In this document: positions 11,711 to 31,383 of the stretch, in pieces
How the letters are laid out: every line of letters begins with the position of its first letter
Numbering within the stretch: the first letter of the stretch is position 1
Source: Baylisascaris procyonis
Taxonomy: Eukaryota > Nematoda > Chromadorea > Rhabditida > Ascarididae
Direction: 5' to 3'
Assembly: GCA_037389465.1 (NCBI GenBank)
Contig: JAZARR010000088.1
Span: 2,356,001-2,420,000 of the forward strand
DNA length: 64,000 bases
The notes under the pieces: generated by a model
What the model was told of the DNA's origin: nothing
Database searches by the model: none
Seen by the model: only the letters and a program-made list of their open reading frames with translations
Program-made: the position numbers and the translations under genes

Positions 11711-14700
11711 TCATGCTCGCAGCTCGGTGGCCGTGAGTGTCTTGGTGGGTCGGATCGTACGTACGCGGCGTACTGTAAATACAGTGGTGAACAGGATAAA
11801 TAGTACGAAAATGAGCGCAGCCAATGCACTTAGAGGGACTGTAATCCATGCAAAACGACCGGAACGCGCATAGACGCTGGTTGGTCGTAAACCCTCCACG
11901 ATGTGAACCTCCGTTGAAAGGGTGTATGTGTTTGTGAATTCCACACTCGTATTTCCAGACCAGCTGGCAGTTCCTATTGAACGAGATTCACGGATCAGCG
12001 CACATTCGAGAGGCTGTAAAATGATTGGTTAGAAAATCAAAACGTACTCCTTTCATGCTAGGTGCGCCCTAATATCCTAAACGATTTTCAGTTTTCTGGT
12101 CATTCTCTGCAGCTAAAATTTCAGGCTCGGATTTCACCTTGCTGCTAATACACTATGGTTCTGAAAAGAACTACATTACTGAACGGTTAAATTATAGCCT
12201 AATACAAGACAAGCCGGCCCTTCGTTGATATATCCTATTCATTAGAAGTTATCTTTTGATTTCAGGCCGTTTCATGATTTCATCTAAAAAAGATGGAGCG
12301 AGGTAGATTTAAGGAAAAGATGCTTCAGCTGCAACAGTGACACTGAACAGCGAAGAAGGTAGCAATGCAAGGAACTATCAATAAACGTTTCTTGCCTTGA
12401 TATACAATAGGATAATCGGAACAGCAGAATAGTAATGTAATGCATGGATTTTTTTAAAAGTTGGACATGAAGTGGTGGTTGTGGTGACGCGTAAGTCGAC
12501 CGATCAACCTCAATATTGATTCTACGTTTCAATCTTTTCTTGCAATCAATTTCAGGATTAATTTATTTTAAATAATACTGCGATGAGATTTTACAAAACT
12601 GAGGACTGCCTCATTCAACACTTTATTCCATTCGCTAAAATAAATTTCAGCAGCCTACTCGCTATATGAATTGGTGAATGATTTGTGGATGAAAATTAAT
12701 AGTTTGAGAAAAGAAAATATTATACCACCACCCCTATAGCTTTTTCGTTTCTTCTTTTAGCAAGTCATACTGTAAAACGCTCTCGCAACTTAAAGAGTTT
12801 ACAGAGAAACTCTACTGCGTGAATAAGACGCATTTTTTTGTGCCGATATTAGTGGTTCATTTCGAAACTAATAAACAAGGCTCAATGCGCCCAACTAGCA
12901 TGCCCTGTGCTCTAACCACTAAGCGCAGAGTGCGTCTCCCAGCAGTGATATTTCGCGCATGCGTAGGAGACCACCCACGTAACTCACCGCCACAAATTGT
13001 CTTGTGAGAATGGCTTAATCGTACAATTACGGCGTAACCCAGTACTATTAACAAATTATCATAAAACTTTCACTTGGAATACTTCACCTGAATGGTGAAT
13101 ACCGCTGGAAAGATGCAGCAAATTTCGTCAAAATGGAATACGAGAGGATCTTTTCTCCTTGTTTATCGGTTGATTCTGTTCAAACTATTCCTTTGTTGGG
13201 CACGAATTCAATTTTATCCAAGTGTTTTGAAAACATCGAAATGTTATCAAAAAGTTTTGCAAAATAGACTTTAAGCTATGTTTCCAACTGTTAATCTTTT
13301 TTGAAGAACTCAAATGAGCAAACAAAAAAAAAAAAATCGCAATTCTTCAAAGGTCATGCAATGAAAGTTGTCGTAATTTAGCATTTGACAACACAAACTG
13401 GAATTATTGTTGAAATTTCAAAATTGAGGCAAAACAGTATTCACCTCTAAGAGTGGTGAACCGTCTTTGTAGGAGCAAATCGCGTACTCACGATCACAAA
13501 TGCTAATTGAGCATTTGAAAAGAAGATTAGGGTAATCGGCGAATTTATATGCGAAATGATGTGATGATGCTGAGCGTCCATCTTTAGAGTATTTTATCGC
13601 ACCCATCGCCAACTCATCCATCACACACCTGAATTTCATTTCGACCTCTCCAATACAGCTTCTTTCATGGCTCTCATATCTCCACGCTTATTTTAGCTCC
13701 TGTTTCTTTAATTGATTAGAGCTTATCATCTTTGCATTTTTTTGTGAGAGAGAGGTGCGATGCCTAGAAATCCTCGAAATTAGCAACACCTAGAATGAGC
13801 CTTATAGCCTAAATTCAGAAGTCTTAAGTGCATTCTCGTTACCGGCAGCTCCGGAATGTCTTGAACTACGATTGAGATTTTCATTTTCATCGTATTTTAT
13901 GGCGTTCTAGTGGAGTTCTATACAACGTTTTATTTCGTTTTTGTGTATTCCTCTCTTATATCTTTGCGATCACTTTTCTTTTTTTAGGTGCTATGAAAAA
14001 TTCACTTTTTGTTTCTATTTACTTAAAAGTCACTTTCTATTAGAAATGATTACAACGAAATATTATAAATGCAATAACTGTGCCTATATCAAACCTCAGA
14101 ATTTCGAATTGATCACCTCATTACTAAGTACCTCACATTACATTCAACTCTTACGTGTTGTATAAGGGTGAAATCGCGATTGGAGATTAGCAAAAGTGGG
14201 TAAGCATTCCAGCGTAAAACGCAATACTTGAGATCACCACAGTTGTGTTTGGATCGACGTTCGTTCAATATTCGGAAGAAACATAAAACTTTCCTATTTT
14301 ATACCTATCTTTGTTCCTCCCCCCCCCCCCCTTTCAACGAGCCCTATCTTTTAATATTTTCACATATCGGCAAAAAATTCACTCATTTTCTCAGATCAGC
14401 GTCTTCATTTCTAATGTTTATCTTTCACACCTAAACCAAGTTCACCGGCTCTTATAAACAAGTTTTTATTTCATTTGAGGCAACAACCATTTTAGGTTTC
14501 AAAATTTTACTAGTATTCTATGGTGACAATACCTCAGATTTCAAGCACCTAAAAGTACATCACATTAACCTATTTTCTCGGCCATTCAGAAAGGGGGTCA
14601 TCAATTTTTTATATCTTTGTTTCAAATTCCTTCTTCGATTCAAAGTTTATTTTTGCATGTACATACACAATCACCATAGGCTCCTTCCACAGTGCCAACT

Positions 14701-17282
14701 GAAGTCACCATCCTTTCTCCTTTTCCTTTTTCTTTATTGTGGATGCTCAGTGGTCGTGAGTTTGCGTTGAGCGTTTCATGATAAAAACTTGTTTATAAGT
14801 TGATAATGTTAGTGATTAAACCCTTGTGGCATGATAAAACTTTTTTTTCAAACTGAAGTAGAATTGCTCAGTTAGTGAAGACGACAGATGAATATCGTTT
14901 GCACTACCTGTTCCAGCTTTGTTAGCGAGTAGATTAAAATGAACAGGCAAATAAACAAACCCTTGTGAGTCGACAATCACTGGATCATTACCAGTGTCGA
15001 ATTCCGGATTAACGATACAATCATGAACAAAGATGAACTGTGTAGGCAACATCTTCACACATGACCACTCATGCACGATCTCATCACCGAGGTTCGCATA
15101 TGCCGTCGAATCTCTCGAATCGGTTTCTGAACCTAAAACCACCTTAAATATCTGACATTCATATGATAAATTTACTATTATCACTGATAAGATCGTCTTT
15201 TACTAATAGATTCCACTAAAGAAATAAAAATGTGGAAATACATGAACTTCGGTGGCATAAACTACAGGTATGACCAATGGGTTATTACTTTTTATGATAA
15301 GATTAGATGGAAGTCATTTTCTGAATTATAAAAATTTGAAAAATCTGAAGACATTTCTTCACTAAACGCTTCAGAAATCTGTAGAATCAACTAGGAGCGA
15401 CTATTTCAAGTGTACTAAAAAAGGAAATAAATGAATAAAAGTGGTGGCTTTGTCTGAATGAAACGAACCTGCTTTACGCACATTGTAGCTACATTCCACA
15501 TCTTCATTGCTCCTTTCATCCACATTCGACTCCTCGATCTCACTTAATTACTCAATATAAGAGATATGCCAGATTTATGACGTGAAAAGGTGTATTCATT
15601 TCAGTGCTTTTATTTCAAAAGCTTTGCAGTAAAGCACAATGGCGAATGATGCAATCTGTGTGCATTTTACATCTGCCTAATATTTTTCTGAAGAGAAGAG
15701 AAAAATGTGGAAATTTAGAATTTTGTAAAATATTTCTAATGAAGGAAGGAAGAAAAATCAGTGAATTAGTCGTTTTCCGAGTGATTTCACAATTTCAAAT
15801 ATGGTAAAATTAATTGATTCAGATGGCTCGCCGAGAAGCGAGCTCGCAACAAGGTTACTACGAAGCTTGGCTATGAAGAGTGCCCAATATGAAAGCTACA
15901 AAAAAATCCCCTATTAAAGCTATTACAACTACTGTGAAAACTGTTGTGACACATGTAGCGTAAATTCTACTATGACACTTTGAGTATAATTTAACGTATG
16001 CGCTATTATAGGACTTACGATAAGAACCGTCGTCAGTATAACAGCTACAAGCAAAGATGCAGTAAAGGCTGCTATTAAGCTAATAGAAATATCTGATTAA
16101 AAGCCGCCGTGAAAGCTAAACTTTGCCATGACGCTTTGCTGTTTGGCGATTATATTTCTGGACATAAAAAGTTCATTTCCATAAGTTGAGCAATAAACAC
16201 ACCGTATGCCAACACCGGCAGTCACATTGCGTATCGTTTCTGGCAACTGCTGTGCGTAATCGCAGGTGATACGATAGGCAACGTCGTCTTTTGAAACGAA
16301 TAAGGAATGGAATGAAAAATATACAGTCGTCGAAAAGGAGAAGCGATTCTGCAGTAATTACTGTATGACCACGTTTGGAACCATCGCAGTAGAACACATT
16401 ACAATAGGTGCATCAATGAAAAGTGAACTTCCATATGAATTACTCTTCGCTGCGACCGACAGCAGCCGCTTGGAGACAGCCAGCTGCTCATTACATATAT
16501 CGTTGGCTGCGGATCGGATTTCTAGTTACTAACAGTAGATTAGCATTGTTGTCCTGTAGTATTTCGAAATGAGTTCAGCAAATTTATCGTACCAACAGAG
16601 AGGTTATAAATACTGATCATATCACTTCATAAAAGAGAAATGCTGATTGTACTTCAGACTGACAATGCTAAGCAATCAATCACAACGTGAAACAAATACG
16701 TTTGAAGTGTCATCGTTTTTTTCACACTGAAGATTCAACAACCTATTCGTTCATGCTTACCCAACATGATTTGCTTTCTAAAAACAGCCATAATTGCATT
16801 TACATACCTTCCAGGGAATGAGGTGATTTGTGTCTCAGGGTTTATCGTTTAATTTATGCAGAAGGTGTATTTTACCGATTCTACGGCAATCGCTTTAGGA
16901 AATTTACATGAACTCAGCAAAATAACGTTGTAGATCAAGAGATAAAATAATTATATATAAGTAATATGGGGCAGATATGCAATAAAATCCCGTGAAATAG
17001 AATAATGAATCAATGAAAATATTGCGAACGCATTAACAGTTGAGACAAATGTAAAAGAATACTTCGGGAGGATTACCGCGCTTTGCTGGTTTTTTCGCAT
17101 GCTACACGTGCCAAGTGGAATTTTGAACATCAATGCGTTATGATCGCCTTCTTGAGAATAGAGATGTGAGCATGCTAAATCCTCGGAGCGCTCCTTCACA
17201 AATGCTCGTACAGTGCCTCGAATTGGCCTCTCAAGTACAATATGCAGTTGCATATCAATTTCCGTACAAACCAACTCTGCAG
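11711..17282 (-). CDS. ZP-domain transmembrane protein, cuticlin-like (partial model)
   Basis: Exons in transcription order: 17282-17077, about 15542-15469, 15132-14961, 13628-13445, 12013-11711 (stop at 11711). The first carries a ZP-N start (LVCTEIDMQLHIV, PIRGTVRAFV, LGTCSM). The next give ECSYNVRKAG and GDEIVHEWSC, then VHDCIV, DSQGCVMDE, FAYKFADYP and FKCSISICD, the usual ZP-C order. The last exon has a RESR motif that could be a furin-type site, about 23 hydrophobic residues (ITVPLSALAALIFVLFILF) and a short basic tail. Cuticlins are made as membrane precursors, cut at the C-terminus, and polymerise in the cuticle or apical matrix. The junction phases of the last four exons agree. Not found: the signal-peptide exon(s), and the exon between 17077 and 15542 that should hold the middle of the module. 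The upper edge of the 15469 exon is uncertain. Confidence 0.85.
12857..13054 (-). repeat. tRNA-like (SINE-like) segment in a ZP gene intron
   Basis: On the minus strand near 12911-12933 the text GCGCTTAGTGGTTAGAGCAC resembles the D-arm and A box of a tRNA. I see no convincing B box or acceptor stem, so this is at best a decayed tRNA-derived repeat. It lies in the intron between the last two exons of the ZP gene. Confidence 0.2.
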
Positions 17283-19009
17283 CTGAAACGAATCATCGTC
17301 TAAATAATTTGAATTCGATGTTGTATCTTCTCTAAAATAAAGTATATTAGAACTGGGACCGACATGGATCGTCACGGATCTCCGAGGAAACCCCCTCTGC
17401 TTGTAACAATACGTGGGACCGACAAAAAAGCCTTCAGTCGCTGGGCTTCGTCACAACTTACTAGTGGTTTGCTTCCAGTGGGCAAAACGAGTGCAATATG
17501 AGAAGCGCTCAAGCGATATGCAATATCTCCACAGCGCTTCAAAATCAGCAACCCAAACATTGGAAGGTGAATTCCTCAACTACAAAAGAACCCATCGAGA
17601 AGTGGACACTCCTTGCCAGATTGTTCAAAACTAAAATGGAAGAACCTTATCTGTCAACCTCACCATAATGCCTCTTACGGCGTAATTTTGCTGTGGAAAA
17701 TGTTCCCAAGATGGCAGCCCATCGCATATGACTATCGAATACCACTCCTTTTATTCTCCTCCTATTTCGTTTCTCCGATTGTGTGCCACTGTCTTTCTTG
17801 CACGGTAGGTGTGAAACTTTTGCGGTGTGATGATAGCATCCTTGTTGGCTAAGCCTTTAGCAACGATCAGCGACAACTATATACGTCATTCATCACATTT
17901 ACTTACTTTAATATTTAATAATTTATCGGTCGATAAAAAGAATGAACATACTCTACTGTGATGAAAAAAGAAAACGTCAAATCTGATTTTCACTTTTTGA
18001 TGACTTATCTCACCAATACTACTTATGCATATCCACTCAAGCGTTTTAGTCATTGCAACCACATCCAAGATGTAGATAACGCTACGACACCTTTATCGAG
18101 CAATTTTCGAGGTGCAAAATGAGAAACGCATTTTGAATGTTATTACATATTTTTTCATTGAAAATTCTTTGTGAAAAAATATGAAGAGAACTTGACGCAT
18201 TCGACCCGCTAATTTTTATTCAGCACTTCGGTGGAATAGGATTGCTAAAGATAACTCAGCGATGAAGGCGTTCAAGATCAAATTGTATCACTGTATAAGA
18301 AGAAGAATTGACGTTAGCAATAAGAAGGCAATAAAAAAATTGTGGATAAAGTCTAATGTGAGAAATAAACAAAATTAGATTTGAGCAGTTTATACAAATA
18401 GTGCAAATCAAAAACGTGCTATCATATCTCCTTCGCAATAATATTTGCATTTAGGTATCAACGAAATGCAACTTTATTTGTTCATGTTTTAAAAAATAAA
18501 AATAATTGGATTAATGCCGTTGAATTGAGTATGAAAAGCTTGGTGACAGTCTGAGGAGAAAAATTACAAACGGGAGTCAAAAATGATTTCTCCAACAACG
18601 AAGCGAAAAAAAAAAGAAAGCAAAAAAACCGCGTTTGATTTGCATCTTTTTAACGGCATTTTTCTTCGAATAACACTTCTGGAAGTGTTGAAGATCGTGG
18701 AAGTGCTTCATGCTCAATAGTTCTGAAGCATAAAAATAAGCGATGTCATAAACCACAAAACGATCTAATGGGAGAAAACAGAAAATGGCTTCATAAAATT
18801 GAAGAACAAAGGCCGGAAGAAATTTCTCAAGTACTAATTACAAACATAAGAATACAACAAATAAACATACGTACAAACAATTCGATTCTTTGGCACAGAT
18901 CGAACGGCCGAAACCCATGGTAAAATAAGGACAAGAAGCATTAGACTATACATGGACGACAAGTGCGAATCGGCTGGTCACTACAGCCGGGTGGAAGGCG
19001 AATGTTTGC
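17283..19009. other. Region between the MTG2 3' end and the ZP gene 5' exons
   Basis: This stretch should hold the missing first exon or exons and promoter of the ZP gene, since both flanking genes lie on the minus strand. I could not pick out a signal-peptide exon. Short open frames near 17370-17630 on both strands show no known domain. The 1.7-kb gap is longer than the usual spacing within nematode operons. Confidence 0.4.
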
Positions 19010-25504
<6,495 letters not shown>

Positions 25505-26153
25505 TCACCAGAATAGTTAGTGATTTTTACCGCTACAATGCTTGTTCGATAAAATTACCCACAGGCTCATGCTCCCATGTGGTATTATACCCATTTTCCA
25601 ATCTCTCTGTTCCTCTTTCCCCACCTCACAAATTAAACCTATTTTCGCCATCGTCTTCTTTCCCACTCAAACTGGAGTAACATATCAACGTCTACAACTG
25701 AAATCTTTTCAGCTTTCCATTGTGGTTAAAAAAAAATTAGTTTATATGCGTAAACGTCGACGATTTTTATTTGTGGCTTAGCAGTATAACAGTAATGAAA
25801 CGTAAGCCCACAGAACAAAAAAAAAAAAAAACGATAGAGTGGTCATCGTTTTCTTATCAACTAGTTGCCGAAATATTGATCGATGCGAATCAAATTTCTG
25901 CAAGATGTTTCCAAGCATCACAATGTTCCCATCATGCCGAGTCAAATAGGTCAGCTAGGTTGTGTCCATTAAAGAAAAACTGATTATGCTTGAGCATATG
26001 CCACAATTATGCAAAAAAAAAAGAGAAAAAACAACCCTTCAAATATGATTCCTAAATATTAGCTAATATTTCACTTATTACCAAATTCATTCATAATACA
26101 ACAAACAATCAACCGGTTTATGATAATTAAATATCATTTTCACACATTTTTAG

Positions 26154-26294
26154 GGCATAGATGAATTTCGTGTTTTCAAACTCTTCGAAGTAATTGTTAT
26201 CTTACATCGCATTCTTCCGTATGTCGCTTCTGTGGAAGCAATGGCCTCTTTGATAAAGTGCGCGCGGCCAATGACGACGAGCAGCAGCGTCTAG
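26154..26294 (+). CDS. Possible terminal exon of an unrecognised plus-strand gene
   Basis: After a good acceptor (cacatttttag) the reading frame stays open for 46 codons and ends in TAG at 26292. It starts GIDEFRVFKLFEVIV and contains PYVASVEAMASL. Composition is protein-like and GC content is higher than around it. No partner exon was found, and a second plus-strand frame over the same bases is also open, so the coding call is weak. It shows no known domain. Confidence 0.2.
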   Translation, partial: GIDEFRVFKLFEVIVILHRILPYVASVEAMASLIKCARPMTTSSSV

Positions 26295-28054
26295 CTGTAC
26301 AGCATAAGGAACGTGGTACGCAAACAACCATCACAACAAACTCCGCTCGCGCTACTTGCTTTGCGATAATCCGGTGATACTATCAATTGTATTGCTGGCA
26401 GCCACAACCTGGAAGACCAGTAACGGCAAAACCTAGTTGAACCACCTGTACCGCAACATCCAAACAGCGTCCGCAACCAGAAACACAAAGCGGAAACTAG
26501 CAAACAATAGAAAACGTTCAGATACCTTGACGTTGTACACAATGTTGCCTTGACTAGTCTCTAAGGACTCTGTTCAAATGAACTTTCTATCAGGGGTCCA
26601 CTCCTCATGACGCAAGGAAATAGAACGTGCACATAAAACCAGTGCTAAATATAGCCCAGTAGAAAGGAATTCCACTGGAAAAAGGCAAAGCAATTGAGAG
26701 GATGCTATTAATGATACCAAAAAAAAAAGAAATTGTACCTTGTTTTTTTTTGTTTTTTGCGAAACAGAAAGTATCAGAAGGACTTATCATGACACGAGTA
26801 CGGTGTTCGCCGCAGTGTAGGACTTACTCTAGGTGCTGCGAAATACTAGCATGTCTAAGAACGAGCGAACATTTCAGTACGCGCAAGGAAGTAAGAACAC
26901 TCGGAGAAATGAAAACCCAGCAACAGTATCGAGAATGTTTCCTATGCGGTAATGTGCTGCTTGTACTATATGGGCTGGTATGAACTCGTACCTGCAGCAC
27001 ATCTCAAGTGAAAATTTTTTGCAAACCATCGGGGCTATCAAAAACATCAGGTGATGATCATACAGCTCTACATCATGAAACACGCCATCATCTGGCTCGT
27101 CTTGCTGTCAAATATAGAAAAGCTCATCTCCCCCCTCCCTTCCCTTTTCTTCGCTCTCTAATGTCTAGGAAACCTCCAGACATTGATAAAACCAAATATA
27201 CGAGTGCAAAAGATCCTACATTAAATCGAGAAGTATTCCCGGCAGCTTCACTTTGTTGCAAGCTCAAAATCGATATTGTTGTTATATGAACTAATCAAAT
27301 AAAACTCTAGAGAAGAGGCATAAGATGACCATGTAAAAACGAATTAGTAACAGCTTGTATGAAAGTTTCAGTACGTTTCGGTTACCATCTGAGTTCCGTT
27401 TGAGAAATTCCGTCTAGTTCACAAAAAAAAAGGAAAAAAAAACCACAGCATAAGTCTGAACCAAGCTGTTTGATAGCGGCAAAATTTAACAACTAAGGTG
27501 ATAGGTTACGCTATTTCCCTAGACCGACCGAAATAATTGAACTTGAAAGGCTAAAAATTCCCAGTTTCATAGTCACATACTAACGCTATTAACGGCATAC
27601 ACATCTTCCAAGTCTATCGATATCGGTGCATTGCGCTATTGCAACAACAATAAAGGTATTTTGAAATCCGAGAGGATTCAAAGAATAGCAAATGGACAAG
27701 CTATTATAGAACCCAGCGATAATATCAAAAAAAAAGAACAAGAAAAAAATATCAACTTATACGACAGAGTTGAAATTGTTCAACAAACACAAAAAGCATC
27801 AAAAAGCATCATTTGAAATAGTATATGAATAAAAGTCGAATATATGATATGAATACGAATAGAATTCACGAATACATCAAAAAAGTATAACTTCTTTTGA
27901 TGATGAAAGAAAACAAAAACGAGAAAACAAGATGAATTCCATTAAAAAAAAAACGGTTGAAAGTAAAGACGATCATGATTTAATAGGAAATATTCATCAC
28001 GTACAATAAATTAGATGCAAAATTTGAAAAGTTGCTAGAACTTGCATAGATTAG

Positions 28055-28094
28055 CATGAGCATTAGGATGTGGGCACATCTACTCATGCTCATG
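28055..28094. other. Nested inverted repeat (hairpin)
   Basis: CATGAGCAT (28055-28063) is an exact inverted copy of ATGCTCATG (28086-28094). Between them GATGTG and CACATC form a second six-base stem around GG. It could fold as a compound hairpin in DNA or RNA. No function is implied by the sequence alone. Confidence 0.5.
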
Positions 28095-28829
28095 TTTAAT
28101 ACATTCTTTTCAGCAGCACTAACATAGCGCAAGAGTTTTTATCACTGATTATCACCATTACAAAAATATTTCAGAGGATAAAGCAACCCATGAGGTGTGT
28201 CCCCATTCAAGGCATACAAATGAAAACGTACCTTAACAACCGCCCTTCAATTTCCTATAATTTTTTCTTCTTTTTTTTTTAGAAACAACATAAACAATCC
28301 AAGCAAAAATTTTTCTCGATCAGTTTTGTGCGAATCGAACATCGAATACCCTATCATCTTAAAAAAGCTACTTTCCTGCTTCTTTTTTTCAACAAACGAG
28401 AAAAAAAAAGGAAAAGAAGTGAGAGCGAATCGCCACTAAATGAACAAGCATTTCAAATGATCACTTGCTTTGAAACATTACTTCAACAACATGGAACAAT
28501 GCCAACAAAGATAAGTGTCAACAATCAATCTCATTCGAATCTGATCAACAAAACATCAAAAAAAAAAAACAATAAAATAAAATAAATAAATAAATAAACT
28601 TAAGGCAGAACCGCCAAGAGTATCTTCTAAGTTAGCCAAACATCGAATCACATTTATGAAAAGGAAAATACTATTGGAAAGGTTTCGATAGCACATGACT
28701 ACGGGAGAAAGTAAATAAGAGAATATTTGACACTTGAAACGAACACAACACCCATCCTCCCGCTAAGATACGACGCCCTCTTCTCTCAAGTGAAAATCGT
28801 TTTCGTATATTACTAGATTAGTGTTCGAA

Positions 28830-29040
28830 GTTCATCGCCTTCCTTCCCCACCCCCCCTTCCCCCCCCGAGGGTACCCCGCACTAAGATGAACCATAAATT
28901 CCAGACCGCGGGGCCTATGGTCGAAAACATCCCGCGGCGGATTTGCTGTGAACACTCCTCCGCCCGCGGTGACCCCCGCTGGTGCTCCGCTGACTTTCGT
29001 CATTTCTGTGAGAGGTTAGAAGCGCGAATTCTGCGATCGC
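28830..29040. other. GC-rich island 1
   Basis: A sharp rise in G+C within AT-rich DNA, with C runs at about 28851-28868 and CpG-rich text such as cccgcggcgg. It contains no recognisable protein. It could be a promoter-type island or part of a dispersed repeat. Confidence 0.35.
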
Positions 29041-30134
29041 AAGCTGAAAAAAAATTCTCCATTAAGTCACAGAACACATAGCCCATCCAACTTCTGAGCG
29101 ATCACCGTCGACGACTTTTGAATGCCATGGGTCGATGAAGATTCGGAAGCTGGTAGTTGTCCGCAAATACTGCACCAAATCCTTTTTCGCCTTTGCTGTC
29201 TTATACCACGAAGAACTCCTACACCGCGCTTCTCCCATTTTCTTTCTTCCTCATCAATCCGGATTCCTCCGAAGCACTGACCACTGATGTCGGATCTAGG
29301 GACGTCAAGGGTGGAGCAGGCGATGGGATCGACAGTGGTGGCTGTTCACCTCCGTTATTTGGGCATATTCCATCGCTCTGCAACATGGCCCACTTAAACA
29401 GGAAATCCGTACTCAGTTGAATGGAAAGGCACAGTTCAACACAAAATTTGATTGCCGATCAGTAAACGCAGACATTACAGAAGGCACGAAGAGCACAATG
29501 AACTGTGACGCAACATGTCGAGCTGCCATCTTCAAGAGCTCGGCATTCCACCCGCGCACTCGGTTTCGTTACTATTCTCAACATTTCACAGCAGAGATTA
29601 AACACATAGAAAGGTTATGGGCGCCTGCTCACACCATCATCACCATCACTCGCGGACCAAACTTCCCAAATCGACTATGCAATCAATAGAAAAGAATATT
29701 AAAACAAGAACAAATAACATGCCGAAAACCAGAGCGCACTATTTTGACATTCTACTACGTAGCACACATATGTCAAAACCGCACACTTCTCCTCGTCTCA
29801 ATTCCTATCACTTTTGCAACAGGAAAGTGGCCCTCACTGCAATTCCTTATTCCAACACAACATAACATTATCACATCCCCTCTTACTAGCCACGAAGGGA
29901 ATACTCTTTCTTTGTAAGCAATTCCTAAAATTTTCCAAATTTTGCTGCACTTAATAAAGCATGCAACAGCGGCTGGCAAGAATAGGTATCTTGGGCTTCA
30001 GCCGCGATTTATAAATCGAACAAGTTGCCAAGGATACGCCAAGACTGCAACTTTTCGAAAATTATTTCTACTGCTGCTTCCCATGAAAGTGATCAGCACA
30101 ACAGCATGAAGAATGTGAAAAGTCTTGTAACAGA

Positions 30135-30310
30135 ACGGGGCGTTTTCCTGCCTTCCGTCCCGAGGGGAGCCCTCTCTCCGCAACTCCCGCGCCACTCGCG
30201 GGGTATTCGGAGAACTCAAATCCCCTCCCGCAGGATCCTCGCGGGAGCGAAAAGCTCCCCGTCCCCGCGGAGGTATGGATCATCATTTCACATGGCGGGG
30301 GCCTCCGTTC
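30135..30310. other. GC-rich island 2 with a near-perfect palindrome
   Basis: CpG-rich sequence about 1.3 kb from the first GC-rich island. At 30225-30247, CTCCCGC and GCGGGAG flank the palindrome AGGATCCT with one extra base, so almost the whole 23-nt unit can pair with itself. No coding potential was recognised. Confidence 0.4.
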
Positions 30311-31383
30311 GCGACGGCCTCCTTCTAAATACTACATTAGATGGAACAATGAAAAACTTACACATCGATACTGCAAAGGATCAATTAGGATAACATTAAT
30401 CACATTGATAACAAATACAAAGAGAAAAGAAGGACCCGAAAAAGATGGGCACTTAAAGAGACTATATTATGCGAATAGAAAGAAACCAGGCCAATCGGAG
30501 AGTGGATTTGAATATGCAACACCCGCTGTACTTATGCATAACGAAAGACAAATAACCGGCACCGAATCATCAGCGATGCCAATGAGTGAATTAAGTAATT
30601 CAATTGCAACAACAACAAACTGCCGCCTATAAGTAGCTATACACAAGTGCTCTATGAAACAACAAGTGCACACTCCCCATATCGCCGCCATACTTGATCA
30701 ACAATGGTTCTAAATATGATCGACGGTTGCTACGAGGTGCTTCATTCTACTTTCATAAATCTCACTTCGAGTTGAATAAGAGATCTGTTATGAATGAATT
30801 AGCATTTAAATAAAAAAGAGCTGGAGATAAAACGACTGGCAAGATGTGACGGATGTCCGGTAATATAATATGTAGGAAATGTTCGAAGAGTGACGCGATA
30901 TACAGGAAAAGAAAGTGGCATTCGTTTAAAATTTTTGATGCTTTGAAAAATTGGGGAATGTGCTCAGTTTAAAATCCATAGAGTGAAGTTCGGCGACGGC
31001 ATGGACGTCTTGAGAACAGCACGGGAAAGTAGGAAAGTTGAAAAAATAATAATAAACTACGAAGGTAATAATATACTTAGGTAGTGATAGCATGTAAAAA
31101 CATCAGCCAGAAACACCAATTAAAACACTAATAAAAGAAATCCATTGGACTGCACATGAACTAGGCTAGTCCTATTGAAATTCAACAACACTATTACATT
31201 CCAAGAAATCAAATAAACGAACTCTGGGAGCATGAAACAATTTCAGAAATCGAACAAAAAAAATCTTAAGTAAAACCAGCAGAACTATTCCCAATCCACG
31301 AAAATAATGTGAAGGTTGAAATACCGCAAAAAAATGGAATCATTAGACATGGTCCTTAACGAAATAATGGTGAGAACAGATAG

